Positions 56,644 through 64,000 of a DNA stretch of 64,000 bases are shown here, in pieces; position 1 is the stretch's first letter, and every line of letters starts with the position of its first letter. Position numbers and translations under genes: made by a program. The notes under the pieces were generated by a model. It saw only the letters and a program-made list of their open reading frames with translations. It made no database searches and was not told the origin of the DNA. Source of the DNA: Gnetum montanum (Eukaryota > Streptophyta > Gnetopsida > Gnetales > Gnetaceae); contig MNCI01000651.1 of the NCBI GenBank assembly GCA_015680685.1, forward strand, positions 730,168 through 794,167, written 5' to 3'.

Positions 56644-56960
56644 GAAATAAAATCAGACATGAATTATACAATAAAAATAAAATAACTGTGTAAAAAGTGA
56701 AAAATGGAAGATGCTTCTCTACCTTTGCAAAGTGAAAAACTAATGATGGAAGGAAAAATCGTAGCAACACTAGAGAACGATATTGGTGATGAAAAAAATA
56801 TTTGAGAGTGTGTCAAGATGTAACAAAGATTGGATGAAAAATAAAATCAATGTTGATTGTAATATCTCAAATCCTTTATTTAATGAAAAAATAAGGAAAA
56901 TGATGCTAAGTTCCCCAAAGTTCTATAAATAATTATGTTTCACTCACATAGCCAAAGTCT
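56644..56960. other. AT-rich sequence without recognisable features
   Basis: Mostly A-rich with AAAATAA words. Nothing coding or repeated was identified. Confidence 0.4.
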
Positions 56961-57334
56961 TAGGCCACTATCATAAATCTCTAGCACTCATAATAAATAA
57001 GTCTTGATCATAAAGACATCAAAACCAATAAATGCATTTTTGACAAAATCTGCAACGAGGCCCATATCTAATTAACATAAACCTATCATTATTTATAGAT
57101 AACACTAGTTAGCAAGATAAGATAAAGATAAAGGCTACTCTATTGTTTAGGCCACTATCATAAATCTCTAGCATTCATAATAAATAAGTCTTGATCATAA
57201 AGACATCAAAACCAATAAATGCATTTTTGACAAAATCTGCAACGAGGCCCATATCTAATTAACATAAACCTATCATTATTTATAGATAACACTAGTTAGC
57301 AAGATAAGATAAAGATAAAGGCTACTCTATTGTT
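56961..57334. repeat. 187-bp tandem duplication, nearly identical copies
   Basis: Copy 1 is 56961-57147 and copy 2 is 57148-57334. The only difference I see is CACTCAT against CATTCAT. It starts TAGGCCACTATC and ends CTACTCTATTGTT. In a window where everything else is 5 to 30 percent diverged, this is either very recent or an assembly artefact. Confidence 0.92.
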
Positions 57335-57339
57335 GTCGC

Positions 57340-57440
57340 ATATGAATAGGGGTAAGAATTGAAACCACAACCTCTCAAGCAAAAGATGAGTGTTTTTTTA
57401 GTGTACAAGTGTCTTAACCAGCTTACACATTCAACGTTAA
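57340..57440 (-). repeat. tRNA-like (SINE-like) segment
   Basis: The minus strand reads GTAAGCTGGTTAAGACACTT (pol III box A-like) and, about 45 bases on, GTTGTGGTTTCAATTCTTAC (box B-like, consensus GGTTCGANTCC). Spacing fits a tRNA-derived SINE head. Its 3' tail was not delimited. Confidence 0.4.
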
Positions 57441-59086
57441 TCACTTTTATGAATATTGGAAACAACTATCCATGATGATACAAACAACAAAACAATTTAA
57501 TCTTAACCCACTGATAAAACTATTGATGTGGAAGATTACACTTTTAATTTTAAAACTCCTAATTGTAAGTTCAATGTTAATGTACAATGCTTACCCTATA
57601 TCTCAAGATAAATATTGGACTTTTAAAAAAGTGGTCAGTTACGATTTCCCAAAACAAAAGTCAGCTGTCAGTCAGCTGGTGAACGCAGGCACGTGGTGGG
57701 TTCGGAGAAAAGAGTCCAGTGGAGGTGTCTCTTGCAACCTATGTGCTGGAGATTCGCGATTCCGGATAAATTTTAAGGAACGGTACACGTACAGAAACGC
57801 ATTAAATTGGCAATGGGTACGTATTTCATAATTTCCAATGAAATTTTGTCTAAATTTGTAGATATATACATATACATTGAAATGGTCACTTTGCCTTGCC
57901 TCCTATTGTTCTTGCCTTTTTCTTGCGATGTCTGCATTTTGTATTAAAATCTTATGTGCAAAAATTTCATTTCATTGTTAAGTGGCAATGGCATCGGCAT
58001 GAGACGGACCACATAAGAAATAAACAAACACACGGAAATCACGAAAGGGCTACTATGGTAACCGAAGGCCGAAGGGGCAAGTATGGGTCATACGGAAATC
58101 GGCCATCAAATTCCTAGTTTTACTTGGGGGGATGAAAAGGTCGATAACAACGTAGGGCGGACCAACGATGGAATGGTTGTTAAAGTGTTTTCCCAAGTTT
58201 TGGACGGGGCGTGCGAGGAAAACATTGCATGTGCATGGATTGGCTTGCCTTTGGGAGCGTCAAAGGTTCCACCATGACTCACACATTCACGCGTGTTTAT
58301 TGTTCATTGCTGATTTTTGCTCTTTTTCTCGTATCTCTGCTGAAAAAAGAAAAAACAAAACAGGGTCATCATCATGGGTCATGAGTCATGAACATGATGA
58401 TGATGGATGGATGCTTGTTAAAAATCTATTTGCTTATAAAGCAATGAAGCTCACCAGCACATGGCCAATCGCCATATGCAAGGTCATGGTGCTCTGTTTT
58501 TACTTTCCCCTTCATCATGATTAGTGCCAATTTTCCAGCGTTTGATAGGTTTTCGATCATTGCAGGGGAGGTGAGTTACTGGGCTGTGCCTAGTTTAGTT
58601 AAGTTGTGTTTTCTTGTAATGTGGTCATCTTGGATGTGGCCCTATGGCACTACTCATCTTGAACAAAAGTATTAGCAGACCTGATTTGTTATAAATTTGG
58701 TTAAGGCTTGAGGCTTAATTTCATTTTTGGAAATATTGGATTGAGTAACAAAAAGGTTTCATTTTATTGTTGTCATTTTGGTTGTTGCAGAAATTATATG
58801 TTTGGCCAGATTATGGCTCCTTGAGTAAGGAAATGGATTCACTGTCCTCCATACCTTTGCAAATTTTCTTGCTTCAATTTAATTTAATGGTGATATTGCA
58901 ATCTTAACAATAGTTTGAATTTACATTGTACTTGTTTTATACTTTACAATGTATTTTTATGATACATGAAATTTAACTTTAAAAAAAAATTAATATATTT
59001 ACCTGTCCCCACTTTTTCTTAAAGCACACGTATCCAAACACGTTCAGAATCACGAAACGAATCCTCGATTAGCTTGCAAGCAAGCA
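57441..59086. other. Upstream region of the MDAR gene
   Basis: 57600-58560 is distinctly richer in G and C than its surroundings and contains a G-box core CACGTG at 57690-57695. Open frames there (57472-57831, 57896-58117, 58083-58277, 58168-58524) overlap in different frames, carry no known motif and are not supported as genes. 58560-59000 is AT-rich. It may hold the promoter, but no transcription start can be fixed. Confidence 0.4.
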
Positions 59087-59133
59087 AGCAAAAGCCAAAT
59101 TCATGCAAAAAGCAAAAGCCAAATTCATGCAAA
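59087..59133. repeat. 24-bp tandem duplication in the MDAR 5' leader
   Basis: AGCAAAAGCCAAATTCATGC followed by AAA occurs twice, starting at 59087 and 59111, just before the predicted coding start. Probably part of the 5' untranslated region. Confidence 0.7.
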
Positions 59134-59255
59134 TGCTTTGCCAAGTATGCTGACCCTGCCCTGCTCCATGGATCATCAACAAATTCCGAGCGTAGTACCT
59201 ACAGGCTGGGCAAATGCTATTATATTTACGAACGCAGAGACATATCACAACGATA

Positions 59256-59657
59256 ATGACCACGGTCGATGCGCGTAATTGTTTGGCAAGGTGCGCGAAA
59301 ATGGTAATGGCATCGTCTTCTTCTTCTTCATGTTTCAGTTTGAGATCACTTGTCAAGGTCTCTATTTGTCCTCGTCACTTCTGCACCTCGCATGCCTACT
59401 ACACCAGAAACATCGCCTCAAAAGCTTCGCCTGTCACTTGCTCCACATCCTTTGTCAACGAGAACAGAGAGTGAGTGATTTCGTGAATTCAAATTTTCCC
59501 TTTCTTTCATGAATCAGCCGTTCTCAATGAAAGTTTTGTCTCTGTTTGCAACCCAAGGTTCGTCATCGTTGGAGGAGGAAATGCTGCCGGATACGTTGCC
59601 CGATCAATGGTGGAAAATGGAATGGCAGATGGCAAGCTCTGTATTGTTTCCAAAGAG
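59256..59657 (+). CDS. MDAR: Monodehydroascorbate reductase, plastid/mitochondrial type, exons 1-2 (3' part beyond window)
   Basis: Reduces the monodehydroascorbate radical back to ascorbate with NAD(P)H in the ascorbate-glutathione cycle; an FAD flavoprotein. Exon 1 (to 59470) encodes a serine- and arginine-rich, acid-poor leader (MASSSSSSCFSLRSLVKVSI, TRNIASKASP), fitting a transit peptide, and ends FVNENRE. GT-AG intron 1 is 59471-59557 (87 bp, GTGAGT...CCAAG). Exon 2 (59558-59657) completes the split Glu codon and encodes FVIVGGGNAAGYVARSMVEN and GMADGKLCIVSKE, the GxGxxG-type FAD-binding start of organellar MDAR. ATGs in frame are 59214, 59256, 59301 and 59307. I place the start at 59256, but 59301 would suit a plastid peptide; two starts could serve dual targeting. 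Exon 3 (expected APYERPALTK) is not in the window. No lesion seen. Confidence 0.85.
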
Positions 59658-59779
59658 GTGCTGCTTTTATCTTTTGGAATTTGTTCAAAGCAGTAATTAT
59701 TACTTACCTTGATATGTAGAAATTGTCTAATTTTTATAATGGCGAGTAACAAAAATTCAAAGAAAGCGAAAAACAACAA

Positions 59780-59890
59780 GGTGTTAGGCTTTGTGTTAAA
59801 ACTCTTTAACTTGGAAGTTATGCATTCGATTCTAATGGCTACCTCTGAGTCATAAAAGTTTCTGCTTAACTTCATCTTAAGTTTTAAGTT
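59780..59890 (+). repeat. tRNA-like (SINE-like) segment in MDAR intron 2
   Basis: GGTGTTAGGCTTTGTGTTAA resembles box A, and GTTATGCATTCGATTCTAAT resembles box B, about 35 bases apart. The word GGTGTTAG...CGATTCTA recurs in reverse at 62100-62225. The limits are uncertain. Confidence 0.4.
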
Positions 59891-62094
59891 GGCTATATCT
59901 TCTACGTACATATAGTTCAACAAATGAACAAACCACCAAAAGGTGGAGTGGGGAGAACTCTTTTGAATGTCTGTACCTGTGGATGTTTATGTCGTTCAAG
60001 GCACAAGTATCACTGGGAGGGGCTATAATCAGCTGGCTGTAAGACGGGATTTACATATTTCTAACATATTGGCTCCTTCTTTGAACACTATAACCAGCAC
60101 TATGTAAGCTTTTGTCTATTAAAACTAGTTATGACAATGACTTTTGCACTTGCACATGGGTCTATTGGACTGCACAGTTGGAAATGCTGTTATTGTTTCC
60201 TCCATTGAAGAGAGTTTTGGAAGTTTATATATGTAGAAATGTTGTCTGGATATGACGAACTAAAAATAATGACAGGAGTAACTTCAAGTTAACTGTAGAA
60301 CAATGATGCTTAGTTAGAAAAAGCTGAGCCAACTGTATTGTGCACTAGCAGTTACTTTCCATTTTTTAGAGTTTTATAGTTTATGGCAGTTTATTTGAAT
60401 CTTGATTTTGTTACGTTAGAGATATTTTGTAAGTACTTTGAGAGAGAATTATGAAACGTATATATTAGAAATAAATATCCTGAGATTAGCCTTTAGATAT
60501 CTAGTTTTTAAAACCTTGTTTCCATTTGACTTTGGAAAAAAAGGTCTGACCTGTCCTGTATATGATGTATTTCAGCTAATTAAGATTTTTCTGATCTGTA
60601 ACTAGATCTAGTTTTTTCTTTTCAAAATACTTGAACTGTACTATCTCTGATTGTTTTCAAAAGAATGACAATGTGAAGAAATGCCCTGCTCAACTTCTGA
60701 GCAGTTTCTTAACCAAATCTTCATTTTACCTGTTCAAAATGAAAATAAAGCAAGAGCAGTATTGGTTATGACATTTTATACCAGACATAAAAAATACACA
60801 GGCCTCATACAATTGTGAACTTCCTATTTTTTCACTGAAGCTATAAGCCGAACCATAAGTTTTTGTCCAAGGTTGCTTCCCCTATCAAACATTGCTTGTG
60901 AGTACTTTTCCGAGTTAAGCCAGTTTTTCAAGGGAAAGGGAGTAGAGATATATTAAGAAACAGCTACCAAAAACCTTATACATTGGTTCTAAGGGGTTGG
61001 ATGACCACTTATCAGAACGCCCATACACAGAATAAAATCCCAAAATGGTGGGCACAAAAAGAAACTAGCAACCAGGCCAGGGGAGAACAAAAAGATCTGT
61101 TCACTCATAGGAAGGTAGGATAGAAAAAACTCTTAGTTATTAAGCTTACCCGATGGGGGATCTAACGTGATATTTACAACAAACTCTGCCTGTACATCCT
61201 CCCGTTGCATTGACGGCACATGTGTTGAACAGGGCAGGAAGGGGGAACAATGATGTGATAGAGCTAGTTGTCCATTTGTAGAGCCATAAAGGGAGATGCA
61301 GAGCAATGCCGGTGTTTAATGGAGCAAGTGTGTTGCCTTGACATTGAGAGAAATAGTGCATCTTGGATGGTTGAAGTCAGAATCTGAGAGCTAAAAGTGC
61401 CTTGTAGGGGGAAGCATGCTGAATAATATAGTGTCGTGTGCTAGTAGAGAGGGGGCCAACCAACTAGAGGATGCTGTGAGCTCTACCGACACTTGAAAAG
61501 AAGCAAGCACCATTGATAGAGGAGCCTATACCCTCCCTATCTTCAATAATAACAGGCCACGGAGAAACCTATAAAGAAGGTGGGAGTCATTTTAGTGCAA
61601 ACCAATGTTGAGGAGAACTAGGGATGAGGCTCGCAAGTGGGGTAGAGCATTGTAGGTGAAAGGTGGGGAGATGGAAAGCAACCCTGCATGTGGCCAAAGT
61701 AACCACCTCATCCACATCATTTGAGTGTGAGGAAGACTAAGCATCGTAGAGGGATGGGGACAATGAAGAAACAACTACAGAGATAGGCTTTGTATGAAGC
61801 AATGTCATTGTGGAAGGAGGAGGCAATGCTGAAACAAGCATGTTAGGAGGAGGAGCAAGGCTGCAAGTGGTGTTGAGCAGAAGTTTGAACATGAGCTCAT
61901 GGTAGATAAGGAAAACCTAAGTGTGGGTAGTGTAAGTGAGCTCTTTTTGCAACTCCTTTACCAGGAAGGAAGGAAGGTCTAAATGGACCTCTATGTTGTT
62001 GAGATGTAACTAACAAGACATTTTGAAGTGAAAACCCAAACGTAATTTAACCCATTTGTCAAGGATGAAATACTTGATGATTTAGGAAGGGGTG
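59891..62094. other. Intronic sequence without recognisable genes
   Basis: 59891-60840 is ordinary AT-rich intron. 60840-62094 is richer in G and purines on the plus strand and may be an old repeat. Open frames there (61146-61361, 61592-61774, both minus) have no motif. Confidence 0.35.
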
Positions 62095-62099
62095 GTGTT

Positions 62100-62225
62100 G
62101 GAACCTTGAAATAATTATAATATAGGTATACCCCAAAATATATAACTCAGCATTGCCTACTAGAATCAAACTCATGACTTGGAGCTTTCAAATCAAGTGT
62201 CTTACCATTAGGCTAACACCTCATT
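62100..62225 (-). repeat. tRNA-like (SINE-like) segment
   Basis: The minus strand reads GTGTTAGCCTAATGGTAAGA (box A-like, consensus TRGCNNARYGG) and then CATGAGTTTGATTCTAGTAG (box B-like), about 35 bases apart, followed by GGCAATGC and an AT-rich tail. The most convincing of the three tRNA-like segments. Confidence 0.5.
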
Positions 62226-63917
62226 ATTTACTTGATGATTTAAGGTGCAACCTCAAGCAATGGTTAGGAAGGTTGATGCAGCTATTGGAATCACATCATG
62301 ATAACAAAATGTGATTGTTGATGAAGAAATGCTAAACTTTTTGGACATCATAGCATATGGTGCCTTTGATAATCTCTTTGTTGAAACACCTCAAAGAAAA
62401 CTCAGTTGTAAACAATAAAGCCTTGTTATTTTGATTGTAATTTTGATCGGTTTTGAGAGCAAAAAAAATGCCTCAATTTCCCTTTAGAAAATCAATCTTG
62501 TAGCCCTGTTTTGCCAAAATCTTGGAGCATTATCATTTTGTAAAGTGTAATTCATGGTATGGGACATGAAAAATGACATGAATTATGCTAGAACAACGTA
62601 ATTGAGCCTCATAATGTAAAAACGTTGACATTCCCAATGAAAGTGTGAAAATGCTGTAGTTTCTAGCCATTGTGAGTGTCAAAAATGCTGTGCATGATGC
62701 TTGGAAACTTGCCTAAGCCAAGCCAACATGGAAACAACAAACCAAGACATATTTAAACACGAATCAACACCATGTATGGGGACTTTTGGATCATGAAAAC
62801 TCTTCCAAACTTGAGACTTTTAGAGCAAAACAGAGATCTGAAAGCCTGAAGCCATTCCCTAGCATTGATCATTGAGAGTGTTGAGAACCTGTTTACAGCC
62901 TATAGATTGAGCAAAGTTAGGCATGTTTGGGATGACTGTGGAACATACCTTGCCCACCTACATGCCAGACTTTTAACAGTATTTTTACAAAGATTTGTGG
63001 AACGTTAGAGGCTTTTGATTTGTATTTTCTCACCTTGTACTTTCAAAATTAATACAAGGTTTGCAGTGTTTGGCCATATTTTTATGTTATTTTTTGTATT
63101 ATTTGTTGATTCATTCTAGGATTCATCATTGGACTAATTATTTGCAAGTTATCGCTTGTTAGCGCATGTTCTCACACTATAATAGACTTTTAAGTCCATA
63201 GGTGATCGACAAGATTGCCTAAGGTGCCTTAGATCTTTTTTGAGGCCTGAGAATTTTGAGGTAAAACTGTTACACACAGATCTATTCAATTTCCAGTGTC
63301 AATTTTTTCTGTTGTTATAGTTTTCTAGCACGAGAAGGAGGGCCTTTGGCTACTTTGTTTGCCCAAACCCGACCATAACCACTGTTTGCCTGATTTGACC
63401 AGTTTACATCAGCATATGCAGCATGGAGGAGCTATTTTTGAGTGATTCTTCGTACTAATGTTTTTGAGCCTTAGTGTTTTTTGTTTTTTCTCCCTACACT
63501 AGCATTTTTCATTGGCTAGAACGTCTCTCGTTCAGTGAAAACTCTGCAAATATGTTGACCCAGGGCTTCCCAAATCCTCAAACTCTACTCCTATTTCCCT
63601 TGAAATCCCAGCATTGCCTCAAAAATGTTGTAGTAAAAACGTTGAAGCCAATTAACCCCTTTACATTTACAAAAATTATTTTTACATTTTCAGTTCGCTG
63701 TACTTTTTCTGTTTTTGTACATACATTTTTACAAAGTTTTTTTTATTTATGCTAGTAGTTACATTTACACTACATTTCATTCATGCTGTTACAGTGTTCA
63801 CACTGCATACAAAGCTTCATTTACATTGTTAAAGCCTTTGCGACATCTACTTGATCCCTCAGTTTTGCACCATTTATGCCTTTTGTGTTGACCATTTTGC
63901 CACATAACATCATCGCT
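62226..63917. other. Intronic or repeat sequence, origin unclear
   Basis: No coding frame with known motifs. 63000-63420 contains CAAAATTAATACAAGGTTTG and other words that could be the end of an LTR or a 3' untranslated region. 63660-63860 is rich in TTTACA words. It may be the leader of the element beginning at 63918. Confidence 0.3.
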
Positions 63918-64000
63918 ATGGCCTCCAATCAAGTCCCTGCCCACATCTACAACCCAAAAGACCCAACTATGGTTGAACGTTGTCAATCACTTAGGCATCT
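63918..64000 (+). CDS. Possible start of a gag-like reading frame (runs off the window)
   Basis: An ATG followed by 26 uninterrupted codons reading MASNQVPAHIYNPKDPTMVE to the window edge. The polar, proline-containing start is like the first residues of plant retrotransposon Gag proteins, but nothing else supports it. It could equally be chance. Confidence 0.25.
   Translation, partial: MASNQVPAHIYNPKDPTMVERCQSLRH

Larger units (their letters stand above)
59658..64000 (+). other. MDAR intron 2 (at least 4.3 kb, runs off the window)
   Basis: Begins GTGCTGC after the Lys-Glu codons, the place where the related plant gene is also interrupted. I searched for the next exon (APYERPALTKAYLFP) in all plus frames by eye and did not find it. 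It contains SINE-like pieces and decayed repeats. A long intron filled with repeats is typical of conifers. Confidence 0.65.

Noticed and set aside
57472-58524. Several overlapping plus-strand open frames as possible host genes
   Set aside because: They overlap in different frames, show no motif, no intron structure and no conserved start. The GC-rich composition alone explains the lack of stops.
59069-59356. Minus-strand 95-codon frame over the MDAR leader
   Set aside because: Antisense shadow of exon 1 and the duplicated leader. The plus strand has a clear gene with correct splice sites.
59509-59712. Plus-strand frame MNQPFSMKVLSLFATQ... over MDAR exon 2
   Set aside because: It crosses the intron 1 acceptor in a different frame from the FVIVGGGNAAG reading that matches the family.
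1-64000. Plastid, mitochondrial or bacterial origin of the window
   Set aside because: Multiple nested LTR retrotransposons, spliced gene structure and very low coding density indicate plant nuclear DNA.

Overview
This is plant nuclear DNA from a large, repeat-dense genome. About 56 kb is decayed Ty3/gypsy LTR retrotransposon sequence nested at least four deep. The last 7.6 kb holds the 5' end of a host gene, a monodehydroascorbate reductase of the plastid/mitochondrial type. The second intron of that gene exceeds 4.3 kb and runs off the window. AT-rich sequence, very old elements and a long intron fit a gymnosperm, but that is inference; only 'plant' is secure. There is no bacterial gene, operon, CRISPR array or intact autonomous transposon.

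Layout. E1 (1-8529, minus) is a chromovirus with RT, RNase H, integrase and a chromodomain. Between its primer-binding site and pol it carries a 5S-rRNA-like segment, two minisatellites and a decayed intron-containing gene on the opposite strand. E1 lies in the integrase of E0, a minus-strand gypsy element with a different LTR (TGATGAG...CTCATCA) and an Athila-like PBS. E2 (8665-21366, minus) also lies in E0 integrase and is complete, with the 5-bp target duplication CATGG. The rest of E0 is 21372-27701. E0 in turn interrupts the 3' end of E8 (plus), whose LTR is 27954-28560 plus 56108-56374. That LTR was split by E5 (28561-56102, plus, target duplication CCATT). Within E5 lie the remains of E4 (29429-33545, plus) and, in the E5 3' LTR, E6 (40207-55857, minus). 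E6 gag is split by E7 (45354-53932, minus, target duplication AGCGT/AGCAT).

E0, E2, E4, E5, E6, E7 and E8 belong to one family. The full form, seen in E2, is LTR - gag - protease - RT - RNase H - integrase - about 2 kb noncoding - ORF3 - LTR. ORF3 is a roughly 900-codon third gene present in E2, E4 and E7. It starts M(A/V)PK, has a folded N-terminal domain and a long coiled-coil tail, and ends near EPLPPGTT. About 470 bases upstream of ORF3, E2 and E7 each carry an LTR-like promoter (palindromic boxes then TATA) whose boxes match that element's own LTR rather than the other element's. E6 has lost RT-RNase H-integrase through a fusion that stays in frame, and E7 keeps only gag and ORF3, so they look like non-autonomous derivatives. 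The coding regions are riddled with stops, many at positions where CAG, CAA, CGA or TGG would be expected, as if by deamination of methylated cytosine.

Host part (56375-64000): an unidentified ORF fragment cut by the E8 LTR, a near-perfect 187-bp tandem duplication, three tRNA-like (SINE-like) segments, the MDAR 5' exons, and a possible gag start at the window edge. All comparisons were made by eye; percentages are rough.
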